NCBI RefSeq assembly: GCF_900110995.1
Contig: NZ_FOJF01000003.1
Coordinates: 372,001 to 436,000, forward strand
Source: Chitinophaga sp. YR573
GTDB lineage: Bacteria; Bacteroidota; Bacteroidia; Chitinophagales; Chitinophagaceae
Direction of reading: 5' to 3'
DNA: 64,000 bases
Positions within the stretch are counted from its first letter, which is position 1. The number at the start of each line of letters is the position of its first letter. The notes under the pieces were generated by a model, which worked only from the letters and a program-made list of their open reading frames with translations, did no database searches and was not told the DNA's origin. Both the position numbers and the translations under genes were made by a program. Of this stretch, positions 51,433 to 61,022 are shown one piece after another.

Positions 51433-52338
51433 ATGAATCATTTCAAAAACCTCAGCGATCTTCATAGCTCCCATGGATTTCCTCCTCCGGAAAACCCGCT
51501 TATCAGCGTGCTCAAATGTGATGCAGACTACCATAAAAATGGCAATAATAGTGTTGCCGAACATACGAGCGACTTTTATACGATCGGTTTCAAAAAGATG
51601 ATATCGGGTAGCATAACGTACGGCAAAACGAAATACGATCATGCCCTGGGCTCCATGTTTTTTATGCGCCCAAGACAGATCGTGGCACTGGAAGATATTG
51701 AAGTGGAGGAAGAGGGATTCCTGATATATTTTCATGAAGACTTTCTGAACGGCCATCCACTGCACCATGAAATCAGGAAATACAGCTTCTTTGAGTATGA
51801 AACGAATGAGGCATTACACCTTTCACCGAAGGAAGAAGGGATCATCGGGGAATTGTTCCATAAGATTGATATCGAATACCACAACAACCAGGATGAATAC
51901 AGCCGGGATATCATACTCTCCCACATTGATTCTCTGCTGAAATATGCCAGACGTTTTTATAAAAGACAGTTCATTAACCGGACTGAATTATCAGGCAAAA
52001 CCGTATCGAAGTTCAATGAAATACTGAGCGATTATTTTGAGAAAGGTTTTGTGAAAGAAAAAGGACTGCCAAGCGTTAACTACATGGCATCACAGCTCAA
52101 CCTTTCACCACGGTATCTGAGCGATCTGCTGAAACAGGAAACCGGTAAAACAGCGATCGACCTCATTCATTTGTTCCTAATCTCAGCGGCAAAAAATCTG
52201 CTGACAGGAGGAGATCAGTCGGTTTCAGAAATTGCCTATGCATTGGGTTTTGAGAATCCGCCCTACTTTTCAAAGTTATTCAAAAAAGAGGTTGGTGTGA
52301 GTCCGAATGAATTTCGTTTTAAACTCAATGGTAATTAA
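51433..52338 (+). CDS. AraC-family transcriptional regulator
   Basis: 301 residues. N-terminal cupin-like domain (about 40-150, AEHTSDFYTIGFKKMISGSI, GSMFFMRPRQIVALEDIEVE) and C-terminal HTH pair (PSVNYMASQLNLSPRYLSDL, SVSEIAYALGFENPPYFSKL, FKKEVGVSPNEFR). Same strand as the SDR gene, 59 bases away; ended by a very strong terminator. Confidence 0.92.
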   Translation: MNHFKNLSDLHSSHGFPPPENPLISVLKCDADYHKNGNNSVAEHTSDFYTIGFKKMISGSITYGKTKYDHALGSMFFMRPRQIVALEDIEVEEEGFLIYFHEDFLNGHPLHHEIRKYSFFEYETNEALHLSPKEEGIIGELFHKIDIEYHNNQDEYSRDIILSHIDSLLKYARRFYKRQFINRTELSGKTVSKFNEILSDYFEKGFVKEKGLPSVNYMASQLNLSPRYLSDLLKQETGKTAIDLIHLFLISAAKNLLTGGDQSVSEIAYALGFENPPYFSKLFKKEVGVSPNEFRFKLNGN

Positions 52339-52405
52339 TTGACCACCAGCTATAGAATTCGTGTTGTAAAAATACTGATCAATTAAATTATTGATTTTTA
52401 ACATT

Positions 52406-52460
52406 TTAAACAATAAAAGAGGCCGTTTCATTCTTTGAAACGGCCTCTTTTATTGTTTAA
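52406..52460. terminator. Perfect 25-bp-stem terminator
   Basis: TTAAACAATAAAAGAGGCCG then TTTCA, loop TTCTT, and the exact complement. It lies 68 bases after the AraC stop and insulates the following FecR/TonB set. Confidence 0.92.
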
Positions 52461-52597
52461 AAAACCAGGTTAAAGGTACCTAATAGAAAAACTTGTCCAA
52501 TATATTACCAAATTGTTAACTGTCATTTTCAACTAGGAATATCCTGTGTAGAGAAACGTACTCTCTGTGTTAGATCCATTAACATGAAACTAAGCAA

Positions 52598-53518
52598 ATG
52601 AACATGAAGGCCTTGTTGCGGAAATATTTCAAAGGTAAATGTAGTGAAGCGGAGCAACAAGTCGTGGAAGACTACCTTGCCAGCGGGGATACTCCGGAAC
52701 TGGATGCCCTGTTTCTGGAAACCTGGCAGGAAATTGACAGAGATGTAAAGAGGATGCCTGTGAGGACCTGGTATAGCATTGCAGCAGCAGTGATGATACT
52801 GATAATAAGCAGCACAGGCTGGTGGTTGTCGAACAACGGGAACAAGGATAAGATGCAAGTAGCGGCTGTCACCTGGGACACCCTTTCGAATCAGAACAAT
52901 GCCATACAGCGTTATCATATGCCAGATGGGTCGGTTGTCTTGCTGAATAGTTATTCAAAACTTGTATATAATAACGGTTATGGTGTAAATAACCGGGAAT
53001 TGTGGCTGGACGGGGAGGCTTATTTCGAAGTAGCGCAACAGGCAGCTCATGCCTTTCAGGTGCATACTGCCGCAGTAACGACTATCGCTTTGGGTACCTC
53101 TTTTAATATCGCTACAGGTAACCGTGCAGACCATGGGATAGAAATAAGCCTTTTATCGGGCCGTGTAATAGCAGCCAGCGCTGATGGTTTCCGACAGATA
53201 TTGACTCCTGGTCAGATGCTGGTATATCATGACGCTAAGGCACCGCAAATCACCGCTTTCAGGGAAGTGAATGTAATAGACTGGAAAAACGGGAATATGA
53301 ATCTTGATAATGTAAGCATGGCGGATGTCTTTGCCAGGTTACAGCAACGGTATGGATGTCGCATTGTGCTGGAAGATAGTGTGCTGGCGCGTAAAACGAT
53401 CACCGGGGAATTTAGTTCGGGCATGTCGCTGGAGAGAGTCATGAAATCGCTGAAATATGTACACAACTTCAGGTATATACAAGGGGAGGGTAAAACCTAT
53501 ATCATTAAGAGCCACTAG
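52598..53518 (+). CDS. FecR-family anti-sigma factor
   Basis: 306 residues: short cytoplasmic part (LRKYFKGKCSEAEQQVVEDY), one membrane segment (about 64-79, IAAAVMILIISSTGWWL), FecR domain (MPDGSVVLLNSYSKLVYNNG, LGTSFNIATG, VNVIDWKNGNMNLDNVSMAD) and a C-terminal DUF4974-like part (RYGCRIVLEDSVLARKTITG). Unlike the set at 31.6 kb, no sigma gene lies next to it; the nearest ECF sigma gene is at 59655, opposite strand, at the far end of the same cluster. The TonB receptor starts 34 bases downstream. Confidence 0.9.
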   Translation: MNMKALLRKYFKGKCSEAEQQVVEDYLASGDTPELDALFLETWQEIDRDVKRMPVRTWYSIAAAVMILIISSTGWWLSNNGNKDKMQVAAVTWDTLSNQNNAIQRYHMPDGSVVLLNSYSKLVYNNGYGVNNRELWLDGEAYFEVAQQAAHAFQVHTAAVTTIALGTSFNIATGNRADHGIEISLLSGRVIAASADGFRQILTPGQMLVYHDAKAPQITAFREVNVIDWKNGNMNLDNVSMADVFARLQQRYGCRIVLEDSVLARKTITGEFSSGMSLERVMKSLKYVHNFRYIQGEGKTYIIKSH

Positions 53519-53552
53519 AAACAATCCTCATTTTTAACTAGAAAAACAAAGT

Positions 53553-56500
53553 ATGCAAAAAATTGCCAAACGATTTTGTGGGTGGAAAATATTGTCAAAA
53601 CATTGGCTGGTATGGGGGATTTTACCCACTGTGTCCGTAGCCCAGTCTTACAAAACACTTTCAGATAAAGTACTGTTGCAAACAGGAGATACCAATGCAG
53701 CCAGTATCGTAAAATCCTTACAGCAACAAACGAAATATATTTTTATATACGATCCGGAATACCTGAAAAAAATCAAAGTTACCGCATCACATTTTAATAG
53801 TAATTCTATTGCGGATGTACTGTATTATCTTGATGAAAATACACCACTTGATATTGAATTAACGGATGCCAATACTATTTCCCTGCGTACAGGACGACAG
53901 GTAAAAGATGGTAAAGTGACAGGCAAAATAGTAGATAGCAGAAATGAACCGCTGCCGGGAGTTACTATTAAGGCAGATGGCAGCAAAGGTACGGTCAGCA
54001 AGGTTGATGGCACTTATGAACTCTCCCTGTCACCTGGTACCTATACCCTTACTTATAGTTATATTTCTTTTGAAAGCAGGAAAGTAACAGAAGTAAAAAT
54101 ACATGAAAATGAAAATACCCCATTAAATATACTATTAGCAAGAGCTGCGAACTCCCAGTTAAGGGAAGTAACCGTTACCGCTAACTATCGTAAGGCATCC
54201 GTACAGGGATTGTATGCACTGCAAAAGAATAATGCAGCAGTAACGGATGGGATCAGTGCAGAGCAAATCAGCCGTACCCCGGATAAGAATATCGGTGAAG
54301 TACTGAAACGTGTGAGTGGACTAGCGACCATGGAAAATAAATATGTTATCGTACGCGGGTTAGGGGAGCGTTACAATCAGTCATTACTGGACGGACAGGT
54401 AATGCCCAGCACAGAATTAAACCGCAAAAACTTCAGTTACGATATTATACCATCCAACATTGTTGAAAATGTTACAGTCATTAAAACATTAACACCTGAT
54501 CACAGCGCTGAATTTGGAGGCGGACTGGTAGAAGTGAATACCCTGAGTGTTCCGACAAGCAACTTTTTTAACATTACTGTTGGTGGTTCGGTAAATAATC
54601 AGACAACCGGAAAGGATTTTGTCTCTTTAAAGCTGGAAGGAAAAGAATATCTGGGACAGGTATCATCACACCGGAATTTCATGGGCAAATTGAATTGGGG
54701 GAGTATTACCGAAGCACTCGATGCTTATGGTAAAGGTGGAACACTCAGCAGTAACTGGGGGTTGTATAAGTTCAAAGCACAGCCATCACAAAATTATCAA
54801 CTATCAATAGGACATATTTTCCCTGTTAAAAACGGAGGCCAGTTTGGGGCAATTGCTTCTGTAAGTTATCGCAATACATTGGCTGTCCAGGATATCAGGA
54901 TGACACGTAATGGTTATGATGGAGGTCTGGATGATCCTAAAGCTGGCTTTTTAGGATATACCGGTAAACGTTATGGTTTTACCACAAATCTGGGTGGTCT
55001 GATAGGGATAGGTTACAAGGATAAGCGCAATATGGTAAGTTATCAGAGTATGTATCTCCGCACCCTGGAACAGCAATTATTGATTGGCATGTATCAGCAG
55101 GAATTTGGTTATTTTGATCTTACCACACAAACTTCTTTATTTACCAATCAGCTGAAAGGGGAACATACACTGGGTAATAAGGGCATCAAATTAAAATGGA
55201 TGGGTAGTTACCTGCACCTCGACCGTGAAAAGCCGGATAACCATTTTGAAAGTTCTTTCGCTATCAAAGATTCTACACAGGTCAATAATTATAATATCCG
55301 GAATGCAGCCTTCCCTTCCAGTAGTTATGGTGCACTTCGCTCATGGAACCGTGCGCTGGAAAAGGATATCAACTGGGATGTTTCATTGTCGGTGCCTTTT
55401 GCCTTCTTCAATACAAACAATACATTAAAAGCAGGTTTTGCCGGCTGGTCAAAGGACCGTTTATTTTATGTACTGAACATGGGTACTTCATTCAGCAATG
55501 ATGGTCAGAATTACCTGCCACTGGCAACAGCCTTTACTGCTGAAAACGGAGTAGATTTCAAACCCAGTCATTACGGAGATAACTCTCATCGTACCGCTTC
55601 ATTAATGGCTCCTTATATCATGCTGGATGATAAAATCGGTAAGTTTCGTCTTGTATGGGGTGTAAGGGCAGAATATTATAATCTCAACAAAGTGAATGAG
55701 GCGCTGGAGAACGTTTTTGCCATGATAAACAGGGACAGGCCAAATGCAGAGAAATATGATTTCTCACTGATTAAAAATCAGGAACCGAACCTGCGGTTTT
55801 TCCCATCAGCAAACCTGACTTACAGTCTTACTCCGGCTATGAATATAAGACTTGCCTATTCTCAAAGTATTATACGTCCGGACCTGCGCGAATTAAATTA
55901 TTTCCAGGAGTATGATTTTGAACTGGGAGGTAATTATACAGCAGGTTATGTAAGATCTTCTCCCATCCGTAATCTGGATATCAGATATGAATGGTATCCG
56001 GGAGCAGGAGAGGTGATGTCTTTATCCGTTTTTCAGAAGGATATAAAATACCCGATGGAAATTTATAAAGATGGCACCAACAATTCTTATACACTTACCA
56101 ATAATAAATCAGCGAAGAATGTAGGAGTGGAAATAGAGATGCGGAAATCCTTAGCATTTACCAAAATACCTGTTATCAGTAATATCACGTTGTATGCAAA
56201 TGGTACTTTGCTGAGTGCGCATGTGAAACCGCTGACGCTTGACTACAACGGAGTAGATCCCGGTAATCCATTGTTAATAGTTCCCCGTGAACAGGTAGGG
56301 CCATCACAACGCAGGCCACAAACAGGCGCCAGTAATTATATGGCGAATGCAGGCATCTATTACGATACCAAACCTGTATCACTCAGCCTGGTGTATAATT
56401 ATGTCAGCAACCGTTTATTCCGTCCGTCGGCAGATTATAGTCAGTCTTTGTTTGAGCGTCCTTTAACAGCACTGGATGGACAGATTGCAGTACGTGTGCT

Positions 56501-56705
56501 GAAGCAGAAAGGTGAAATAAAATTTAATGTAGCCAACCTGCTGGATAGCTATCAGGTAGTTTACTTTAACATATATGGCGATGGTTTAACACGGATAGAT
56601 AATCCGTCGACCAAAGAATTATTGTATCAGGCAGGTAAAGATAAAATAGATTACGAAGCAAGGCCAGGAAGGACTTACAGTATGAGTTTCAGTTATAAAT
56701 TCTAA
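53553..56705 (+). CDS. TonB-dependent outer membrane receptor with STN domain
   Basis: 1050 residues. Signal peptide-like start, STN-like domain (about 40-110, AASIVKSLQQQTKYIFIYDP), carboxypeptidase-regulatory-like domain (about 125-205, GKIVDSRNEPLPGVTIKADG), plug (ISRTPDKNIGEVLKRVSGLA, VRGLGERYNQSLLDG) and barrel ending in YSMSFSYKF. It lacks the SusC signature and no SusD follows; the plug type is that of the TonB receptors often named with FecA/OmpA-like carbohydrate or peptide uptake. The STN domain fits signalling through the FecR protein upstream. Followed by exported lipoproteins, which may capture its ligand. Confidence 0.92.
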   Translation: MQKIAKRFCGWKILSKHWLVWGILPTVSVAQSYKTLSDKVLLQTGDTNAASIVKSLQQQTKYIFIYDPEYLKKIKVTASHFNSNSIADVLYYLDENTPLDIELTDANTISLRTGRQVKDGKVTGKIVDSRNEPLPGVTIKADGSKGTVSKVDGTYELSLSPGTYTLTYSYISFESRKVTEVKIHENENTPLNILLARAANSQLREVTVTANYRKASVQGLYALQKNNAAVTDGISAEQISRTPDKNIGEVLKRVSGLATMENKYVIVRGLGERYNQSLLDGQVMPSTELNRKNFSYDIIPSNIVENVTVIKTLTPDHSAEFGGGLVEVNTLSVPTSNFFNITVGGSVNNQTTGKDFVSLKLEGKEYLGQVSSHRNFMGKLNWGSITEALDAYGKGGTLSSNWGLYKFKAQPSQNYQLSIGHIFPVKNGGQFGAIASVSYRNTLAVQDIRMTRNGYDGGLDDPKAGFLGYTGKRYGFTTNLGGLIGIGYKDKRNMVSYQSMYLRTLEQQLLIGMYQQEFGYFDLTTQTSLFTNQLKGEHTLGNKGIKLKWMGSYLHLDREKPDNHFESSFAIKDSTQVNNYNIRNAAFPSSSYGALRSWNRALEKDINWDVSLSVPFAFFNTNNTLKAGFAGWSKDRLFYVLNMGTSFSNDGQNYLPLATAFTAENGVDFKPSHYGDNSHRTASLMAPYIMLDDKIGKFRLVWGVRAEYYNLNKVNEALENVFAMINRDRPNAEKYDFSLIKNQEPNLRFFPSANLTYSLTPAMNIRLAYSQSIIRPDLRELNYFQEYDFELGGNYTAGYVRSSPIRNLDIRYEWYPGAGEVMSLSVFQKDIKYPMEIYKDGTNNSYTLTNNKSAKNVGVEIEMRKSLAFTKIPVISNITLYANGTLLSAHVKPLTLDYNGVDPGNPLLIVPREQVGPSQRRPQTGASNYMANAGIYYDTKPVSLSLVYNYVSNRLFRPSADYSQSLFERPLTALDGQIAVRVLKQKGEIKFNVANLLDSYQVVYFNIYGDGLTRIDNPSTKELLYQAGKDKIDYEARPGRTYSMSFSYKF

Positions 56706-56796
56706 TTATTTAAGACAGTATACACTCGATGTTCGTACGCGTACCATTTTACATACCCTGATCAGGTATTCATTTTTAACCTTGAAAAAACAAAAA

Positions 56797-58215
56797 ATGA
56801 AAAAGAAACCCTTTATTTTAACCCTGGTAGCCATTTCTTTAGGTCTGTCTGCAATCTTTGTTACTTCCTGCAAAAAAGATCTGAATGTTAACAATGGCCT
56901 GAGACCACTTAGTGCAACGATCATTATCCCGGCTTCCCATACTCTTTCAGGGGTATTAGGAACGGGACACACTGTCAGAGATTCTATCCGCCTGAATGGT
57001 GGCGAATGGACCCTGAGTGGCCTGGTGTATGTTGATTCTCTAGATGTATTAATTATTGATGCAGGAACCCGCGTTGAAGGTTCTGTTGGCGACACTTCCC
57101 TTGGAGGTATCCGTGGTGGTGGTCTGATCGTTACCCGCAGTGCTAAAATTCTTGCACAGGGTACTGCTGCAAGTCCAATCATCTTTACTTCTGCCCGTTG
57201 GGATTCTACCGGTGTAAAAGCTCCAAGATCAGGTGACTGGTCTGGTGTTGCTATTCTGGGTAACGCTCCTGCTAACAACAATGGTGCAACTGTAGAAGGT
57301 ATTGTAGGGTTACCGCCAGCTAATGTTACCTATGGTGGTAATATTGCTGCAGACAACTCCGGTATTCTTCAGTATGTACGTATCGATTACGCTGGTTATG
57401 CTGCCGTACAGGATCAGGAATTGAATGGTCTTACACTGGCAGGTGTAGGTAGCGGAACATTGATCGACTTTGTAGAAATCTTCAAAGCAAATGATGATGC
57501 AATAGAATTTTTCGGTGGTACTGTGAATGTAACGCACCTTATCGCAGTAGATCCATTGGATGATATGTTTGATACCGACAATGGTTTCTCTGGTTCCATC
57601 AATTATGCACTGGGCCTTGAAGATACTACCCGTGCTGATATCAGCTGGTCAAATGGTTTTGAAAGCGATAACGATGCTAACGGTTCTTCTCTGACACCGA
57701 TCACGCATCCTAAGTACAAACACTTTACCGTGATTGGTCTGCCAAATGCTGCTAAAGCTGCTCTGGCAACCAGACCACCTTCCGGTGCCGGTGTTTATGG
57801 TCGCGCTGCACATCTCCGCAGAAATGCAGAATTCGAAATAGATAGTTCTATCTTCTTAGGATTCTCTTATGGTCTGTCTCTGGATAGTGCACTTGGCTCT
57901 ACAAATCCAAAATACTTCGCCGGTACTTCTACAGTGAAACACACGTACGTACATGGCTTTATTAAACCATTTGTAACAGAAAGTAATAAGACTTTCAACA
58001 CAGCAGGTGGTGCCACACATTTCCAGGCATTTGCTACTGCTGCCGGTAACTTTGGTTACACTACGTTATCTTCTCTGTTGTATGTTAACCCATTCAGCCG
58101 TACTGCTGGTACCAGTGCTTTCATTCCATTGACTTCTTCACCAGCTTATAATGCTGGTGCATTTGCTGGCGGTGTAAACTGGGTTCCTTCAGGTTCATGG
58201 GTTAGATACCGCTAA
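56797..58215 (+). CDS. Beta-helix lipoprotein linked to TonB receptor
   Basis: From ATG 56797 (an upstream TTG in frame is less likely), 472 residues. Lipoprotein signal ILTLVAISLGLSAIFVTSCK. The body has repeated right-handed beta-helix turns (GGLIVTRSAKILAQGTAASP, SGILQYVRIDYAGYA, TLIDFVEIFKANDDAIEFFG, KHFTVIGLP), like uncharacterised Bacteroidota surface proteins with right-handed parallel repeats. No catalytic motif is evident. It is the first gene after the TonB receptor and is closed by a strong hairpin. A shorter related lipoprotein is encoded at 59025. Confidence 0.8.
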   Translation: MKKKPFILTLVAISLGLSAIFVTSCKKDLNVNNGLRPLSATIIIPASHTLSGVLGTGHTVRDSIRLNGGEWTLSGLVYVDSLDVLIIDAGTRVEGSVGDTSLGGIRGGGLIVTRSAKILAQGTAASPIIFTSARWDSTGVKAPRSGDWSGVAILGNAPANNNGATVEGIVGLPPANVTYGGNIAADNSGILQYVRIDYAGYAAVQDQELNGLTLAGVGSGTLIDFVEIFKANDDAIEFFGGTVNVTHLIAVDPLDDMFDTDNGFSGSINYALGLEDTTRADISWSNGFESDNDANGSSLTPITHPKYKHFTVIGLPNAAKAALATRPPSGAGVYGRAAHLRRNAEFEIDSSIFLGFSYGLSLDSALGSTNPKYFAGTSTVKHTYVHGFIKPFVTESNKTFNTAGGATHFQAFATAAGNFGYTTLSSLLYVNPFSRTAGTSAFIPLTSSPAYNAGAFAGGVNWVPSGSWVRYR

Positions 58216-58239
58216 TCTCTTTTAATCATCAAACTTAGT

Positions 58240-58273
58240 GATAACGTATAGGGCAGATGCCCTATACGTTATC
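58240..58273. terminator. Perfect hairpin after the beta-helix lipoprotein gene
   Basis: GATAACGTATAGGGC-AGAT-GCCCTATACGTTATC, 15-bp perfect stem followed by TTATAAA, in the gap before the next lipoprotein gene. May reduce expression of the downstream genes relative to the receptor. Confidence 0.85.
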
Positions 58274-58281
58274 TTATAAAA

Positions 58282-59013
58282 ATGATATTCATGCGTTTTC
58301 TATTTATAGTATTGACATTAGTTACTTTAATAAGTTGTCGTAAAGGTGAATTGCCCGTATCAAAATACTATGGCAAAGTAGGTGTTACAGTGGCAGATCT
58401 GCCTAACTCACCTTCGATAGACGTATATTTCGAAGGACACAGGCTTGGTGAAACAAACGGTGCCGGTGTAATTACTTCTTTTGTACTGGAGTCTGGCAAA
58501 CCTGGTAAACTGGCGCTTTTTAAACATGCAACAGATACACTGATTGCAGATACGATTATCACCGTACCTGTGAATAAACAAATTGATTTTAAAGTAGCTT
58601 TTAGTGAAGATCTTGGCATAAAAGGTTTTTTGGCCAGTCAGCCTGTAGCAGCAGATTCCATCGCATTCCAGTTTATTTATGATTTGGGAGATACTGATTA
58701 TCCATCTACCAGTGTAAACCTTTACTTAGTGAGAATAAATTTCGAAACAGGTGAATATGATCCGGTGGATTCCCTCATGAATATGCAAAAAGGGCGATTG
58801 TACCCTAAGATATTAAACCTGCCTTTTGCAGATGCTGATGGGAATCAGTATTTCTATCTGACAGCATTAAAAGATGCTGTAACAGGTGAGGAGTTGGTAC
58901 CACCTTCAGGATCCCCCTATTTTGTTACTACTGCTGATACACCGGGTACCTATTATATCCTTAGAATTTATAATCAGGGAGGTGAGATTGGCGTTACGTT
59001 TACGGCTATATAA
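58282..59013 (+). CDS. Unknown lipoprotein
   Basis: 243 residues; lipoprotein signal MRFLFIVLTLVTLISCRKGE (the ATG at 58291 gives this directly; 58282 adds three residues). Beta-rich throughout; two Ig-like or DUF4397-like halves are suggested by VGVTVADLPNSPSIDVYFEG and KQIDFKVAFSEDLGIKGFLA. No family firmly recognised. It sits between two beta-helix lipoproteins, 11 bases before the second, in the TonB receptor cluster. Confidence 0.65.
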   Translation: MIFMRFLFIVLTLVTLISCRKGELPVSKYYGKVGVTVADLPNSPSIDVYFEGHRLGETNGAGVITSFVLESGKPGKLALFKHATDTLIADTIITVPVNKQIDFKVAFSEDLGIKGFLASQPVAADSIAFQFIYDLGDTDYPSTSVNLYLVRINFETGEYDPVDSLMNMQKGRLYPKILNLPFADADGNQYFYLTALKDAVTGEELVPPSGSPYFVTTADTPGTYYILRIYNQGGEIGVTFTAI

Positions 59014-59024
59014 AAATTCATCAT

Positions 59025-59651
59025 ATGAAAAAACTTATTGGGTTACTATCCCTGGCAATTTTAATAATAAGTAGCTGTAAAAAAGATGCCGAAGCCACCC
59101 ACTCTTCCTGGAACAGTGAATTAATTCCTGTCAATGATACGTTATCCGGTACTATCACCACCAATACACTATTGACCCATACTCATCCATGGTATATTAA
59201 AGGATGGCTGTATGTAGCCAATGAAGCCACATTACGTATAGAACCAGGTACATTGATCAATATGCTCCCGGCAAAAAAAAATGGTGGCATTGTAATAACC
59301 CGCGGAGCTAAAATAGTTGCTGCCGGTACTCCCGTTTTCCCTATCTGTTTTTCATTTGATACAGTAGCCCCCGGTAGTGGCATTATCCTGCTGGGAAAGG
59401 CGCCGCAATTAAGTCCGGTTACAGTATTCGACGATCCTGCCGGAGCAGGCTTTCTTTCATATGGCGGAGACTTTGCCGATGACAGCTCTGGCATTTTGCA
59501 GCATATACAACTCTCATATGCGCCGGCTAATGCCCGGTTTAAAGGAGGATTGCTCTTATTGGGAACAGGTAATAAAACGATATTGAAGGATATTGTGCTA
59601 AAGTCTTCACCTGGAAGAATTGATACGTTTACCCGGCCAGCTTTACATTGA
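59025..59651 (+). CDS. Short beta-helix lipoprotein, truncated relative of 56797 product
   Basis: 208 residues; lipoprotein signal LLSLAILIISSCKKD. The arrangement NDTLSGTI...WYIKGWLYVANEATLRIEPG...GGIVITRGAKIVAAGTP...SYGGDFADDSSGILQHIQLS parallels the first half of the 472-residue lipoprotein (TLSGVL...WTLSGLVYVDSLDVLIIDAG...GGLIVTRSAKILAQGTA...TYGGNIAADNSGILQYVRID). The second half is absent, so it is either a truncated paralogue or a shorter functional version. Convergent with the sigma gene, 3 bases apart. Confidence 0.75.
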   Translation: MKKLIGLLSLAILIISSCKKDAEATHSSWNSELIPVNDTLSGTITTNTLLTHTHPWYIKGWLYVANEATLRIEPGTLINMLPAKKNGGIVITRGAKIVAAGTPVFPICFSFDTVAPGSGIILLGKAPQLSPVTVFDDPAGAGFLSYGGDFADDSSGILQHIQLSYAPANARFKGGLLLLGTGNKTILKDIVLKSSPGRIDTFTRPALH

Positions 59652-59654
59652 TTT

Positions 59655-60182
59655 CTATTCTGATTTAATATCGTAATGCATTAATAACTCCTTTCTGATG
59701 AATTGTAAGGCAGTGGTCAAATGGTTTTTCACTGTAGCAGGGGAGATAGATAGTTTGCTCGCAATTTCTTTATGGCTATAGCCGAGCTTACGGCTGAGCT
59801 GGTATACTGTTTTACGTTGATCCGGCATTTTCTCAATCACTTTTTCCAGTTTTTGCTCATATTCCCTCATGAGTAATGGTAAATCATTTTCCTGTTTTTC
59901 AGGCGGTTTTGACAAAGCTGCCTTTGCCAGCATTTTCTTCTCCCGGTAAGATTGGCGGGAATTATCGATCACCAGATTTTTGACATACACGAATAACAGG
60001 GGAAATATATCCCGTTCGTTGTTTACCTGATCAATATTCTCCCATAACCGGATAAAACATTGCTGGGTAATTTCCTGTGCCATATTATGATCTTCTGTTA
60101 ACTTAAGGGCAAAACGATACACTTTCTCGTTGTTTCTGGCAAAGAATTCATCAAATAATATTTGGGAAGAGTTAGCAGACAT
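59655..60182 (-). CDS. ECF-type RNA polymerase sigma factor
   Basis: 175 residues from ATG 60182 (the frame to 60200 would use TTG). Region 2 (FALKLTEDHNMAQEITQQCF, IRLWENIDQV) and region 4 (VYQLSRKLGYSHKEIASKLS, SPATVKNHLTTALQFIRKE). Probably paired with the FecR protein at 52598 although separated by four genes and opposite in direction, because that FecR has no other sigma partner in the window. Confidence 0.92.
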   Translation of the reverse strand: MSANSSQILFDEFFARNNEKVYRFALKLTEDHNMAQEITQQCFIRLWENIDQVNNERDIFPLLFVYVKNLVIDNSRQSYREKKMLAKAALSKPPEKQENDLPLLMREYEQKLEKVIEKMPDQRKTVYQLSRKLGYSHKEIASKLSISPATVKNHLTTALQFIRKELLMHYDIKSE

Positions 60183-60372
60183 GGTAACAATTATACTCAA
60201 TGATCAGGTAATGAAATTAAGTGTTTAATGTTATACTAATGTTATCTGCTCAATGAATAACAAAAAAGCCTGGTGTGAGCAATTACCGGAGGGAAGTAGA
60301 ATAATATGTAGCTTTGAGCTAACTGAACAAGGCAGCATTCGTAATTGGAAATATTAGATTTAAAGGCTTTCT

Positions 60373-60402
60373 TTTGATGTTTAACTAATTAGAATAACTT
60401 TG
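60373..60402 (+). promoter_or_regulatory. Candidate promoter TTTG-N18-TAACTTTG
   Basis: A -33 TTTG at 60373-60376 and a -7 TAACTTTG at 60395-60402 at close to the consensus spacing. The start codon of the DUF4202 gene lies only 5 bases after the -7 box, so the transcript would be leaderless or nearly so. Confidence 0.5.
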
Positions 60403-60407
60403 AGCTT

Positions 60408-60992
60408 ATGACAAGAATAGAACAGGCTTTTCATCTTTTTGATACTTATAACAAAAAGGACCCTTCGGAGATAATATGGGATGGACAGCATTATCCATCT
60501 GAATATTTTTATGCCATCCAATTGTATGAATGGGTAAAAAAACTTGATCCGGAAGCTAATGAACCTCTTCTGCTTGCCTCAAGATGCCAGCATATAGGAA
60601 GATGGGAAATTGCCAGAAGAACTTACCCGGAAGGCAGGGTAGGGTATCTGAAATGGAGAAGTGATCTGTCGAAATTTCATGCACAAAAGGCTACAGAGAT
60701 ATTGGAGTCACTGGGATATGAGGCAGGCATCATTGCCCATGTGAATGAAATTGTATTGAAGAAAAAGCTTAAAACGGATACTGATGTCCAAACGATGGAG
60801 AATGCGCTTTGCCTGGTGTTCCTGGAATTTCAGTATGATGACCTTATAAATAAACAGCCGGCGGAGAAAATGATAGACATCCTGCAGAAAACCTGGGGGA
60901 AAATGAGTGAAACGGGAAGACAGGCTGCTTTGTCCCTTACTTATAGCGAGACCGGAAAGATGCTGTTGGACAAAGCACTGGGAAATGCTTAA
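60408..60992 (+). CDS. DUF4202 family protein
   Basis: 194 residues with the typical DUF4202 stretch: YEWVKKLDPEANEPLLLASR then CQHIGRWEIARRTYPEGRVG, LEFQYDDLI. Conserved His in QHIGRW, followed later by HVNEIVLKKKLKTDTDVQTM, suggests a metal-binding HD-like helical fold, but the biochemical role is unknown. Single gene; its candidate promoter lies directly before the start codon. Confidence 0.88.
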   Translation: MTRIEQAFHLFDTYNKKDPSEIIWDGQHYPSEYFYAIQLYEWVKKLDPEANEPLLLASRCQHIGRWEIARRTYPEGRVGYLKWRSDLSKFHAQKATEILESLGYEAGIIAHVNEIVLKKKLKTDTDVQTMENALCLVFLEFQYDDLINKQPAEKMIDILQKTWGKMSETGRQAALSLTYSETGKMLLDKALGNA

Positions 60993-61022
60993 AAGAGTAT
61001 CATGGGGTGGTATCGTCGGCTA

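Noticed and set aside
56706..57281. 191-residue minus-strand frame opposite the beta-helix lipoprotein
   Set aside because: Pro/Arg/Ser-rich antisense translation with no recognisable domain; the plus-strand frame has a lipoprotein signal and repeats.
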